From the NCBI RefSeq assembly GCF_923081025.1, contig NZ_CAKLPZ010000004.1:333992-397991 (forward strand): a stretch of DNA of 64,000 bases. The letters run 5' to 3'. Both the position numbers and the translations under genes were made by a program. This document shows, piece by piece, positions 34,901 to 42,165 of this stretch. The DNA comes from Neolewinella maritima. Its GTDB lineage: Bacteria; Bacteroidota; Bacteroidia; Chitinophagales; Saprospiraceae. Below the pieces are notes generated by a model. That model did no database searches. It had not been told where the DNA came from and saw nothing but the letters and a program-made list of their open reading frames with translations. How positions within the stretch are numbered: the first letter of the stretch is position 1; every line of letters starts with the position of its first letter.

Positions 34901-35119
34901 GTAATTCTGCTGTCGGATGTGCTACGGGACAAGAAGGACCTCTACAACGCCCGGGCCGCCCTGGAAGCCCTACTGGAGAACTACTCCGAAGACACTACCC
35001 TGGTCGCCGAAGCGCGTGAGAAACTCGCCCGCGTAGAAGCCGAAATTCAGGCCGGCAGTCGCCTGAACACTCAACCTACCAACCCCACCCGCCTCGAGCT
35101 GGACAACAGTGGAAACTAA
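31991..35119 (+). CDS. large secreted TPR-repeat protein
   Basis: 1042 residues. The start is set at ATG 31991, where a signal peptide begins (MTFTRFLLPGL, ending VSAQ near residue 20); the upstream frame overlaps the GMC gene. TATCTTTG at 31960 is a likely -7 box. Almost the whole mature protein is tandem TPR/Sel1-like helical pairs, at least fifteen, for example LDKAIEYYLLVPRDMM, RYFQFSKNTQGEYYYPTNYY, NYERAVTGLTEYLRQYPQSP and NLDRAQQLALEANRES. No enzymatic motif is seen. It is probably a periplasmic scaffold. The barrel protein gene starts 7 bp downstream, so the two likely work together. Confidence 0.85.
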   Translation: MTFTRFLLPGLCFMVSLTVSAQATTVYTEAWRTFKEAEDHRQKNVLEKAQREYAEVVDMLLPVHQPEAELLRMQAELNVAKLAVRLGKSDGEKLILDFVRRYQPDPIANTALLEIAKYYFDQNELDKAIEYYLLVPRDMMSGSEQAEVNFRLGYAYFVQKDFDEAKRYFQFSKNTQGEYYYPTNYYLGIIQFFEGNYDVALEQFEIAEKDAQYKAYIPYYITQIYFAQRRFEELIAYAAPRVESGGSSLKNRKEMEQLLGQAYFEQANYAAALPLLESYAKGNRKMREEELFQLGFARYQMKDYPLAAEAFRDVSGQATAVGQSANFYLGDIALRQGDGVGARTAFAAASRQNFDPEVQQEALFTYAKLSYELGYPADAITAIQQLPADSKFYGQGQQLLGDVFTTTQDYQRALDILEGMTDRSPQLDEAYQRAAFLRGQELLGQGDLVQSKALLEKSLQRPVNASYRAQALYWLADLANRSGDYAGSIKLTDQFLSLAKTLQGLPAQSSVYTGNYLQGYNYLKQDNYAAALTYFTNTVEGIERNLSYISDTDVRERVLGDAVLRAGDAYFSRNQYDLAARYYDNAIQRKTVGFVYALYQKALIEGLRGRSAEKLLALEQLVQNYPNSQFADDALYQLALTYQELNRPQQALDPLRKIISQYKVNSPLVNQSLLQLGLISYNLGNSESAINYYKQVFTSNPSPGEATRARDALREIYVDDMGRADLFFQFFETLPGQEITTDARDSISFRAAVSQYENGNYERAVTGLTEYLRQYPQSPNTLPGVFYRGDSYVALRRYNDALPDYEAVINAGPSRFYLPALKKASVIAYNSVQDFQRSYRLYTLLEAAADNETVRFDAQVGALQSAYRLNDARGTEDYAAKVAGNANATAAQRTVANFYLGKIAYDRQDLVRALPYFDQVIANSDDERTAEARYLRASAVYQQGNLDRAQQLALEANRESSGYPFWVAKTVILLSDVLRDKKDLYNARAALEALLENYSEDTTLVAEAREKLARVEAEIQAGSRLNTQPTNPTRLELDNSGN

Positions 35120-35126
35120 CCTTAGT

Positions 35127-36779
35127 ATGCGCACTCCCTCCATCCGCTTTCTACTGGCTAGCTGCCTGTGCTGTACCGTCTCGCTGTTGTCCGCCCAGGG
35201 CAACCCCAATCTGGAGGACAACAGCGTGACCGTGGTCACCAACTTCGAGGCCCGACTTACCGATGCCGAACGGGTACGCGTGAACCCCGCGCCCCCACCT
35301 ACCGATACCACTAGCCGGCGACAGACCTACACCATTCTGCCCCGTCCCCTAGAAGTCGAGTATCCCGCTCCCACGATCCGTCCGCGAGCCGTACGGCGTG
35401 AGGAGCAGGAGGAGATTAAAAACGGATACGCCAAGATCGGCCTGGGTGTGCCCAATGCCCTGTATGGCGACCTGAGCTACGACCTCACCGGTCAGGACAA
35501 CCTTGACCTGGGACTATTCGCCAACCACTACAGCTTCAACAACGACAAGAACCTGGCCAACCAGCGCGCCAGCGACACCAAGATCGGTGCCCGCGGCAAT
35601 TACCTTTTCGAGCAGGGCTTTGCCGTGAAGGGCGGGCTGAGCTACGACACCCGTAGTCGCTACTACTACGGCTACAACTTCCCCGAATTCGAGCGCGATT
35701 CCAACCTCACCTTCGATCAGGACGAGGTGCGCCAGCGCTTCAACACTTTCGCCCTCGACGCGCAGATCTATAACGGTACCCGCACGGAGGGCGACATCGA
35801 CTACCGGGCCGGCATATCGCTTTACCTGATGGATGCCGACCCCTCGGTACGGGAGACGGGCATGGACATCACCGTAGGCGGCACCAAGTGGATCAACGGC
35901 ACCAACCCGCTGGACGTCACCTTCCGCGCCGACTTCACCTCCTTCAAGGATACCAGCTCGCAGAGTCTCAATGTGTTCAGTCTCAGCCCTAGCTACACCG
36001 TGCTCATCGCCGATCGTATCAAGCTGAAGGCCGGCGTACACCTGACCAGTCAGGAGGATGACTTCGATATATTCCCCAACGTCAGTGCCTCGGCCGTCAT
36101 CATCGAAGGATTGCTTAGCGCCTTTGCCGGCGTCGAGGGTAATGTGGTGAAGAACACCCTGCGTTCCCTGTCTGACTACAACCCCTGGATCAATACCCGC
36201 CTGCGGGTCCGCAACTCCGAGGCCACCCGCTTCTACGGCGGCGTGGAAGGTACCTTCCGCCGCATCGCCTACCGGGCGGAGGCCGGCTACAAGTATCTGG
36301 ATAACCTGGCCCTCTACACCACGCGCCGCGACGGTAGCGGCATTCCCATGTTTGACGTGATCTACGACGACGGTAGCCAGGTTTACCTCCAGGGCACTGC
36401 TACCCTACCCCTCGTGGAGAATCTCGATCTCAGCGCCACCTTCGTCCAGCGCTTCTACAGCATGGAAGACGAAGAGAAGCCCTTCCACCTGCCCTCCCTC
36501 AGCCTCAATGCCGCAGGCATCTACACCCTGGCTAATATACCCCTCCAGCTGCGCGCTGACCTGTTCCTCGAAAATGGTCTGCCCTACCAAACTGCCGAGG
36601 GCGGCACCGACAATCTCAACGCTCTGCTCGATCTCAGCCTTAGCGCCGAGTACACCATCACCGACACCTTCGGTGCTTGGGTCCGCGTCAACAACCTGCT
36701 CAATAACAAGCGGGAACGCTTCTTCCAGTACCCCACGATCGGTACTAACTTCATGGTGGGTGGTACGGCTAGTTTTTAG
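35127..36779 (+). CDS. outer membrane beta-barrel protein (TonB-receptor-like barrel, no plug)
   Basis: 550 residues from ATG 35127, where the signal peptide starts (MRTPSIRFLLASCLCCTV, ending LLSAQ); a GTG at 35109 in frame is less likely. After a Pro-rich N-terminal linker (PAPPPTDTTSRRQTYTILPR), the rest is beta-strand pairs such as YAKIGLGVPNALYGDLSY, DIDYRAGISLYLMDADP and TDTFGAWVRVNNLLNNKRE. It ends with FMVGGTASF, a typical aromatic barrel terminus. No plug domain is seen, so it is not a normal TonB-dependent transporter. It is coupled to the 1042-residue TPR gene. The stop codon abuts the second repeat cluster. Confidence 0.8.
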   Translation: MRTPSIRFLLASCLCCTVSLLSAQGNPNLEDNSVTVVTNFEARLTDAERVRVNPAPPPTDTTSRRQTYTILPRPLEVEYPAPTIRPRAVRREEQEEIKNGYAKIGLGVPNALYGDLSYDLTGQDNLDLGLFANHYSFNNDKNLANQRASDTKIGARGNYLFEQGFAVKGGLSYDTRSRYYYGYNFPEFERDSNLTFDQDEVRQRFNTFALDAQIYNGTRTEGDIDYRAGISLYLMDADPSVRETGMDITVGGTKWINGTNPLDVTFRADFTSFKDTSSQSLNVFSLSPSYTVLIADRIKLKAGVHLTSQEDDFDIFPNVSASAVIIEGLLSAFAGVEGNVVKNTLRSLSDYNPWINTRLRVRNSEATRFYGGVEGTFRRIAYRAEAGYKYLDNLALYTTRRDGSGIPMFDVIYDDGSQVYLQGTATLPLVENLDLSATFVQRFYSMEDEEKPFHLPSLSLNAAGIYTLANIPLQLRADLFLENGLPYQTAEGGTDNLNALLDLSLSAEYTITDTFGAWVRVNNLLNNKRERFFQYPTIGTNFMVGGTASF

Positions 36780-36929
36780 GTAGATCGCCTTCGGCTGGTT
36801 AGACGCTGCGCTGGTTAGATCGCTTCGCTTTTAGACGCTTCGCTGGTTAGGCCGTCTAACGAGGCGATAGGCGATCTAACGAGCGAAGCGATCTACCCGC
36901 GGTAGCGGTCTAATAAGCCGATAGGCGAA
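36780..36929. repeat. bipartite mini-hairpin repeat cluster (copy 2)
   Basis: 150 bp filling the gap between two convergent genes exactly, from stop codon to stop codon. Units are the same kind as at 10426-10730: TAGATCGCCTTCGGC and TAGATCGCTTCGC on the left, then GCGATAGGCGATCTAACGA and GCGAAGCGATCTACCCGC on the right in reverse orientation, with the switch near 36855. Because of the flip, the RNA from either strand can form a long stem as well as short GAA/TTC triloop hairpins. Its place suggests a bidirectional transcription end. Confidence 0.88.
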
Positions 36930-37508
36930 CTACTCCCCATAGGTCTCTCGGGCAAAGCCAAAGCGCATCAGGTCCACGAGTGTGCCGCTGGGCAGACGGT
37001 ATTCGCCGCGTAGATCTCCCTCGCGACTGAAGCCGACGCGGCGTACGAGGCGCTGACTGGCGTAGTTGTCGATCAGGGTCTTGACGATCAGCTTTTCGAG
37101 CTCGAGCTGGAGAAAGGCGAAGCGGACCACCCGGGCCAGTACTTCGGTCATTATGCCCTGGCGGATGAGGTCCTTGTCGATGAAGTAGCCCAGCTCGCCG
37201 CTCGGTACGGCCCAGTCGAGGTTGAAGACCTGGACGAAGCCGATCAGCTCCGTGGTGTCGTTGGACCACACACCCATGGCGTAGCGCTGCTGCAGGAGCC
37301 ACTCCGCGATACACTCCCGGACGAATACTTCCGAGCCCTTGCGCGTCCGGCCGGCCTCGGCCATGAGGTAGGGGAAATGGTCTAGCAGGTAGTCGCGGTT
37401 GTGATCCAGCAGCTTATAGAAGGCCTTGCCGTCGTGCTCCCGGAATCGGCGGACAACGCAGCGAGGAGTGATCAGGGCGGTGTCGATAGAAAAGAGCTGG
37501 TGGCGCAT
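36930..37508 (-). CDS. GNAT family N-acetyltransferase (RimJ/RimL-like)
   Basis: 192 residues. The GNAT fold begins with the family start IDTALITPRCVVRRFREHDG and continues through GVWSNDTTELIGFVQVFNLD and SGELGYFIDKDLIRQGIMTE. The acetyl-CoA loop is the R-Q-G-I-M version of the Q/RxxGxG/A motif. LELEKLIVKTLIDNYASQRL and RVGFSREGDLRGEY follow. RimJ/RimL-like members acetylate N-terminal or small-molecule amines; the substrate is unknown. The gene ends at the edge of the repeat cluster. Confidence 0.88.
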   Translation of the reverse strand: MRHQLFSIDTALITPRCVVRRFREHDGKAFYKLLDHNRDYLLDHFPYLMAEAGRTRKGSEVFVRECIAEWLLQQRYAMGVWSNDTTELIGFVQVFNLDWAVPSGELGYFIDKDLIRQGIMTEVLARVVRFAFLQLELEKLIVKTLIDNYASQRLVRRVGFSREGDLRGEYRLPSGTLVDLMRFGFARETYGE

Positions 37509-37546
37509 GGAGGTAAGTTGCGAAATCCAACCCGAAACTTCCGGCT

Positions 37547-38104
37547 TTAGTTTTCGGCTACGAACTGCACCTTGTCGCGCCAGTCGCCGCGCGGCCGGAT
37601 CAGGTCGGGCGCCGCGTGGTGTCCCAGGTAGAACATCCCCAGGCAGCGCTCATTGGCCGCACTACCGGGCCAGGCTCCATAGTCACCGCACACGAAACCG
37701 GGACTACTCAAGTAGCCACCCAGATCGTAGGCATCCAGACTCAGCCACAGGTTCTCTACCGCTGCTCCTACGGCTACGATCTCCTCCCACTCCGGTACGC
37801 GCTCCTGCGGATCGCGGTGCAGGAAGATGAGTAGCACGGCGCCCGACTGATCGATCTTCTTCCCGAACTTATTCGCGATGGCATCTACATCATCCTTCTG
37901 GCGACCGTATACATCCAAAAGCTCCCGCTTCAACTGCTCCTTGCCGCCCGCCCGGTAGACGCGGAAGCGCCAGGGTTCGGTCTTGCGGTGGCTGGGGGCG
38001 AAATTAGCCGCTTCGATAAGCTCTTCCAGGGTCTGCTGCGCTACGGGCGCTCCGGTAAAGAACTGGGGGAATACGGATCGGCGGGCAGTGATTGCGGGCA
38101 GCAT
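37547..38104 (-). CDS. nitroreductase family protein
   Basis: 185 residues with the FMN-dependent nitroreductase fold. The FMN-phosphate site is AITARRSVFPQFFTGAPV near the N-terminus. NFAPSHRKTEPWRFRVY is the conserved N-terminal loop, and VAVGAAVENLWLSLDAYDLG is the dimer helix. The C-terminal CLGMFYLGHHAAPDLIRPRG and the end KVQFV fit the TdsD/YdjA-like short subgroup. It reduces nitro, quinone or enone groups using NAD(P)H. The start of the convergent nucleoside transporter system lies further upstream; the gene stands 38 bp from the GNAT gene on the same strand. Confidence 0.9.
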   Translation of the reverse strand: MLPAITARRSVFPQFFTGAPVAQQTLEELIEAANFAPSHRKTEPWRFRVYRAGGKEQLKRELLDVYGRQKDDVDAIANKFGKKIDQSGAVLLIFLHRDPQERVPEWEEIVAVGAAVENLWLSLDAYDLGGYLSSPGFVCGDYGAWPGSAANERCLGMFYLGHHAAPDLIRPRGDWRDKVQFVAEN

Positions 38105-38128
38105 AACTGATACTTAGCGGGTCAGGAG

Positions 38129-39520
38129 TTAGTAGAACATGCCGGCGATGGTGCCGGTCATCAGGCAGGCCACCGTGCCCCCCAGCAGGGAGATTAGTCC
38201 GAGCTCGGTCAGGTTCTTGCGCTGACCAGGAGCGATGGCCCCAATCCCACCCACCTGGATGCCGATACTGGCAAAATTCGCGAAGCCACACAGGGCGTAG
38301 GCTACGATCAGTACGCTCTTGGGGTTGAGCGTGATGCCGGAGGCCTGCACGGTACGGAAGGTGTCGTAGGCCACGAATTCGTTGATGACCGTCTTAAGGC
38401 CCAGTAACTGTCCGATAACGATAACATCCTCATAGGGCACGCCGATGATCCAGGCGACGGGCGCGAAGAGTAGGGCAAGTAAGTAGGTGAAACTGAAGCC
38501 CTCGAAGCGCCCCTGGGTAGAGGCCGCAATGGCTTCGTTCCAGTCGGTACCGGTCAGGCCCGCCCAGCGGGCGGCGTCGTTCAGGATGTCCGTGCCACCC
38601 ACAAAGAATACGTTGAGCATGTAGATGAAGGCGGTGAAGACGAGGAGCATCGCGCCTACGTTGACGGCCAGCCGCAATCCGTCCGTAGTCCCCCGGCTGA
38701 TCGCATCGAGCAGGTTATTGCTATCGTCGGCGGCCATTTCTAGCCGCTCGTCGCGCTCGGGCTTCTTGGCCTCGTGCGGATCCGCGCTGTGCGCTCCGGT
38801 GACGGCGGCCAACTCCTTACTGTCTTCAGGCAGCAGCATCTTGGCGCACACAATCGCGGCCGGAGCAGAAATGATGCTCGCCGTCAGCAGGTGACGGGCG
38901 AAGAACTGCTGGCTCTCCGGACTAGTCCCCCCCAGAAAACCGATGTACGACACGAACACACTTCCGGCAATCGTTGCCATACCTCCCACCATCACGCACA
39001 GCAGCTCCGACCGCGTCATCCGCTCCAGGTAGGGTTTGATGACCAGGGGTGCTTCAGTCTGTCCGATGAATACGTTGGCGGCCGCCGCCAGGCTCTCCGG
39101 CCCGCTCAGGCCCATGGCCTTACTCAGCAGCCAGGCCAGCCCGTAGACCACCCGCTGCAGGATGCCGAAATAGTAGAGCACCGCGGAAAGTGCGGAGAAA
39201 AATATGATGGTAGGCAGCACCTGGAAGGCAAAAATGTAGCCGAAGCTATCGAAGTCGGTCACGATACTGCCGAACAGGAACTGCGAGCCCGCCCCGGTAA
39301 ATTCCAGCGTCTTGCGGAAGCCTGCCGCCACGTAATCGAAGACTACACTTACACCGTTGACCTTGAGGATCAGTATGGCGAGTACTACCTGCATCGTCAC
39401 GCCGATGCCCACCAGTTTCCAGTCGATGGCACGCCGGTTGGCGCTGAATGTGTAGCAGATACCCAGCATCACGCTCATTCCCAGTGCGGTGCGGAACAAA
39501 TCATACAGGAAAGTCGGCAT
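38129..39520 (-). CDS. concentrative nucleoside transporter (CNT/NupC family)
   Basis: 463 residues from ATG 39520 (MPTFLYDLFRTALGM); an in-frame ATG ten codons upstream is also possible. About ten membrane helices with CNT signatures are visible: VFDYVAAGFRKTLEFTGAGS, LPTIIFFSALSAVLYYFGIL, the core ANVFIGQTEAPLVIKPYLER and GGMATIAGSVFVSYIGFLGG, then NEFVAYDTFRTV and YALCGFANFASIGIQVGGIG. These couple Na+ or H+ import to nucleoside uptake at the inner membrane. A long cytosolic loop (about 240-280) is rich in Glu and Lys. It is divergent from uridine kinase (udk), which phosphorylates the imported nucleosides. Confidence 0.93.
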   Translation of the reverse strand: MPTFLYDLFRTALGMSVMLGICYTFSANRRAIDWKLVGIGVTMQVVLAILILKVNGVSVVFDYVAAGFRKTLEFTGAGSQFLFGSIVTDFDSFGYIFAFQVLPTIIFFSALSAVLYYFGILQRVVYGLAWLLSKAMGLSGPESLAAAANVFIGQTEAPLVIKPYLERMTRSELLCVMVGGMATIAGSVFVSYIGFLGGTSPESQQFFARHLLTASIISAPAAIVCAKMLLPEDSKELAAVTGAHSADPHEAKKPERDERLEMAADDSNNLLDAISRGTTDGLRLAVNVGAMLLVFTAFIYMLNVFFVGGTDILNDAARWAGLTGTDWNEAIAASTQGRFEGFSFTYLLALLFAPVAWIIGVPYEDVIVIGQLLGLKTVINEFVAYDTFRTVQASGITLNPKSVLIVAYALCGFANFASIGIQVGGIGAIAPGQRKNLTELGLISLLGGTVACLMTGTIAGMFY

Positions 39521-39630
39521 AGCACGGATTGGGTACGCCGCAAGGTACATAGTTCACCGCACCCGCGGCCCCGCCCATCTGCGGCGCGTGTATACGGACG
39601 GTACGGGCTAAAGCTCTACCTTCGGCCCCG

Positions 39631-40272
39631 ATGACGCACCCTTTTCTCATCGGTATCACTGGCGGTTCGGGCTCCGGCAAGACCACCTTCATCCGTCAGC
39701 TGCGGCAGGGCCTGCCCGACGACCGCGTTTGCCTGCTGAGTATGGACGACTACTACGTGCCGCGCGACCTACAGGAAAAGGACGAGCGGGGCGTCCACAA
39801 CTTCGACCGCCCGGCGTCCATCCACCGCAAGGAGTTCGTGCGCGATCTGAAGCTGCTGCTGGCCGGACAGACCGTACAGCGGCAGGAGTACGTCTTCAAT
39901 AACGAACTGGCCGAGGCCCGCCAGCTCACCTTTCACCCCGCTCCGGTGATCATCGTCGAGGGACTCTTCGTCTTTCACTACAAGGAGGTATGGAAGCTGC
40001 TGGACCTTAAGCTGTTCCTCCACGCGAAGGATAATCTCAAGGTCGTGCGCCGCATCAAACGCGACCGTCTCGAGCGCAATTACCCCCTCGACGACGTGCT
40101 CTACCGCTACGAGCACCACGTGCTGCCCGCCTACGAGAAGTACGTGCACCCCCACATGCAGCGGGCCGATCTGGTGGTCAATAACAATACGGACTTCAAT
40201 ATGGGACTGGCCGTCATTCGCGCCTTCGTAGACCAGAAGTTAGCCAGTGCGGGGTCGCCGGTGCAACGCTAG
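39631..40272 (+). CDS. udk: uridine kinase
   Basis: 213 residues. The Walker A loop is GITGGSGSGKTTFIRQLRQ near residue 9. MDDYYVPRDLQEKDERGVHN is the uridine-binding segment with FDRPASI. VIIVEGLFVFHYKEVWKLLD holds the Walker-B-like strand, and VVRRIKRDRLERNYPLDDVL is the lid. It makes UMP and CMP from salvaged uridine and cytidine. It is divergent from the CNT transporter with 110 bp between the starts. Its stop overlaps the convergent esterase stop by 4 bp. Confidence 0.93.
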   Translation: MTHPFLIGITGGSGSGKTTFIRQLRQGLPDDRVCLLSMDDYYVPRDLQEKDERGVHNFDRPASIHRKEFVRDLKLLLAGQTVQRQEYVFNNELAEARQLTFHPAPVIIVEGLFVFHYKEVWKLLDLKLFLHAKDNLKVVRRIKRDRLERNYPLDDVLYRYEHHVLPAYEKYVHPHMQRADLVVNNNTDFNMGLAVIRAFVDQKLASAGSPVQR

Positions 40273-40985
40273 TTGGAAGGCGGTGCCTTTCGCTGCGCAA
40301 GCATCCAGTCGTACAGTTCGGGATCGTCGTAGGCCGGGTCCCAGGCGTTGTGGCCAATCCCTTCGTACACGGTGAGCTTCGGCATAGGGTCCATCTCCTT
40401 GCGGCGAAGGTTCTCGATCATATCGACCGACTCACTGGGGTGGATCAGGTCGTCGTCCGTACCATGGTGGACCCAAACGGGGAGATTTTCCGGGATCCAA
40501 ATATCGTAGGAATGGGGGACAGCCCCACAGACGGGTGCCAGCGCCGCGAAGCGCTCGGGCGTATGCATAGCCAGCATCCAGGCGGCCAGCCCACCCCGAC
40601 TCAGGCCGGTGAGGTAGACGCGGTTGGTATCTACCCGGTTGCCGGCGATGAAGTCGTCCAGTAGGTAGCCGAGTCCGACGTTGTCCCAGAAGCCCCGCTG
40701 AAAGCGATTTTGGGGGGTGAGTAGGATGAAGGGAAACTCGTGTCCGGCTGCAACCCGACGCGTGGGTCCGTTGATCTTGACCCGCTCCAGGTCGTCGCCG
40801 CCCTCTCCCCCACCATGTAGGAACAGGACGAGGGGGTAGTCCTGTGCGGAGGTATCGTAGCCCGCCGGGTAGTACACCAGGTAGTGCATGGAGTCGCGCC
40901 CCAGGTCGATGCCCCCGGTGTCGAACTGCGCGGTGAGGCCCGCAAACGGTAGGGCGATGAGCAAGAGTAGAAGGATACGGTTCAT
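40269..40985 (-). CDS. secreted alpha/beta-hydrolase (dienelactone hydrolase/esterase type)
   Basis: 238 residues with a signal peptide ending near residue 20 (AGLTAQ). The hydrolase core shows LVLFLHGGGEGGDD (oxyanion loop), the nucleophile Ser129 in TGLSRGGLAAW, a candidate acid Asp near 177 in HHGTDDDLIHP, and His212 in YEGIGHNAWDP. The catalytic triad is therefore complete. Homologues are often annotated as phospholipase/carboxylesterase or as feruloyl-esterase-like PHB-depolymerase proteins. Location is periplasmic or extracellular, and the substrate is unknown. It starts 4 bp inside the preceding VOC gene's end and likely forms a two-gene unit with it. Confidence 0.88.
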   Translation of the reverse strand: MNRILLLLLIALPFAGLTAQFDTGGIDLGRDSMHYLVYYPAGYDTSAQDYPLVLFLHGGGEGGDDLERVKINGPTRRVAAGHEFPFILLTPQNRFQRGFWDNVGLGYLLDDFIAGNRVDTNRVYLTGLSRGGLAAWMLAMHTPERFAALAPVCGAVPHSYDIWIPENLPVWVHHGTDDDLIHPSESVDMIENLRRKEMDPMPKLTVYEGIGHNAWDPAYDDPELYDWMLAQRKAPPSN

Positions 40986-41386
40986 ACTGGATGGCTTGGA
41001 TGGTGCTGGATGATGTCCCAGAGGTTGCCGTACAGATCGGCGAAAACAAAGACCTTCCCGAACTCCTCCACGGAGGGCGGGCGGACGATACGTACCCCGG
41101 AGGCCAGGAAGTTACGGTAATCGCGGTTCAGGTCGTCGGTAGCCATAAAGAGGAACACCCGGCCACCGGTCTGATTACCCACTGCGGCGCGCTGCTCGTC
41201 CGTTGCAGCGCGGGCCAGCAGGATGCCGCAGTGGTCGTCTCCCCGTGGTCGGATGCGTACCCACCGCTTCGTCTCGCTCAGGGGGGTGTCTTCCAGCAGT
41301 TCGAAGTCGAGCTTCTCGGTATAGAAGGCGATGGCTTCGTCGTACTCCCTGACCAGCAGGGCAAACTGAAAGATGCGATTACTCAT
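40982..41386 (-). CDS. VOC family protein (glyoxalase/bleomycin-resistance fold)
   Basis: 134 residues with two beta-alpha-beta-beta-beta modules. The first starts FQFALLVREYDEAIAFYTEK, with FELLEDTPLSETKRWVRIRP. The second has GGRVFLFMATDDLNRDYRNF and VRIVRPPSVEEFGKVFVFAD, ending LYGNLWDIIQ. Family members are metal-dependent dioxygenases, lyases or binding proteins; this one is short and its substrate is unclear. It overlaps the esterase gene by 4 bp at its 3' end. Confidence 0.88.
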   Translation of the reverse strand: MSNRIFQFALLVREYDEAIAFYTEKLDFELLEDTPLSETKRWVRIRPRGDDHCGILLARAATDEQRAAVGNQTGGRVFLFMATDDLNRDYRNFLASGVRIVRPPSVEEFGKVFVFADLYGNLWDIIQHHPSHPV

Positions 41387-41405
41387 GGGGGGAAGGTACG
41401 GATGC

Positions 41406-41436
41406 TTGTATAGTCAGTCGGTGTTGCCTACCTTTG
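41406..41436 (+). promoter_or_regulatory. rpmI-rplT promoter (Bacteroidota sigma-A type)
   Basis: TTG at 41406-41408 and TACCTTTG at 41429-41436 with a 20-bp spacer, the same layout as the tRNA promoter. The start codon of rpmI lies 26 bp after the -7 box. This indicates that rpmI-rplT is transcribed as its own unit rather than behind infC. Confidence 0.65.
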
Positions 41437-41461
41437 CGCTCCATTTGTAAAAAACGGTGCC

Positions 41462-41656
41462 ATGCCTAAGATGAAGACGCACAGCAGTGCGAAGAAGCGG
41501 TTCAAGATTACCGGTAGCGGTAAGGTGAAGCGCTTTCAGGCTTACACCTCGCACATGATGCGCAACAAGTCCAACAAAGCCAAGCTGCGTCTGCGTGATG
41601 CGACCCTGGTTTCGGTAGCGGATGAGAAGCGGATCAAGCGCCTGCTCTGTAAGTAA
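41462..41656 (+). CDS. rpmI: 50S ribosomal protein L35
   Basis: 64 residues, the normal L35 size. The start [20 protein letters not shown] is diagnostic, followed by [20 protein letters not shown] and a C-terminus KRIKRLLCK. It is a basic protein that binds 23S rRNA in the large subunit. The gene is followed by rplT after 74 bp. The usual infC gene does not precede it: the upstream neighbour is a VOC gene on the other strand. Confidence 0.95.
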   Translation: MPKMKTHSSAKKRFKITGSGKVKRFQAYTSHMMRNKSNKAKLRLRDATLVSVADEKRIKRLLCK

Positions 41657-41730
41657 ATTTTTTAACGAGAGTACGGGCTCAAAGTACCGCCGACGAGGCG
41701 ATCTCCGTGCTGCACTAAAAGCAATGTATT

Positions 41731-42078
41731 ATGCCACGTTCAGTTAATGCGGTAGCCAGCCGCGCGCGCCGCAAGCGCATTCTCAAAGCCGCCAAGGGAT
41801 ACTTCGGCGCACGTTCCAAAGTCTATACCGTAGCCAAGAATGCGGTCGACAAGGGAATGGGATACTCCTACCGCGACCGCCGCAACAAGAAGCGCGTGTT
41901 CCGCCGGCTGTGGATCGCGCGTATCAACGCCGCCGCCCGTCAGAACGGCACCACCTACAGCCGCCTGATGCACGGACTTAGCACCGCAGGTGTAGGCCTC
42001 AACCGCAAGGTGCTCGCCGACCTGGCCATGCACCACCCCGCTGCCTTCACCGCCGTAGTGAATAGCGTGAGCAAGTAA
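41731..42078 (+). CDS. rplT: 50S ribosomal protein L20
   Basis: 115 residues, the normal L20 length. [20 protein letters not shown] and the basic [20 protein letters not shown] are the N-terminal rRNA-binding extension. [20 protein letters not shown] and the globular end with [20 protein letters not shown] complete it. L20 is needed for early 50S assembly and, in some bacteria, represses its own operon by binding the mRNA leader. A strong terminator follows within 30 bp. Confidence 0.96.
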   Translation: MPRSVNAVASRARRKRILKAAKGYFGARSKVYTVAKNAVDKGMGYSYRDRRNKKRVFRRLWIARINAAARQNGTTYSRLMHGLSTAGVGLNRKVLADLAMHHPAAFTAVVNSVSK

Positions 42079-42104
42079 GGCTCGCCCCTCCGACATACCT
42101 TTAA

Positions 42105-42137
42105 AAGCCCCGCCGAACGTAAAGCTCGGCGGGGCTT
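42105..42137 (+). terminator. rho-independent terminator after rplT
   Basis: 12-bp perfect arms (42105-42116, 42126-42137), GC-rich and beginning AAGCCCC, with a 9-base loop, followed by CCTATTTT. It separates the ribosomal protein unit from the serine hydrolase gene. Confidence 0.85.
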
Positions 42138-42165
42138 CCTATTTTACGGCAAAAGCCTTCCTACT

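Noticed and set aside
38774..39634. 286-codon frame antisense to the nucleoside transporter
   Set aside because: The transporter is clear; the antisense protein is low-complexity His/Arg/Gln rich.
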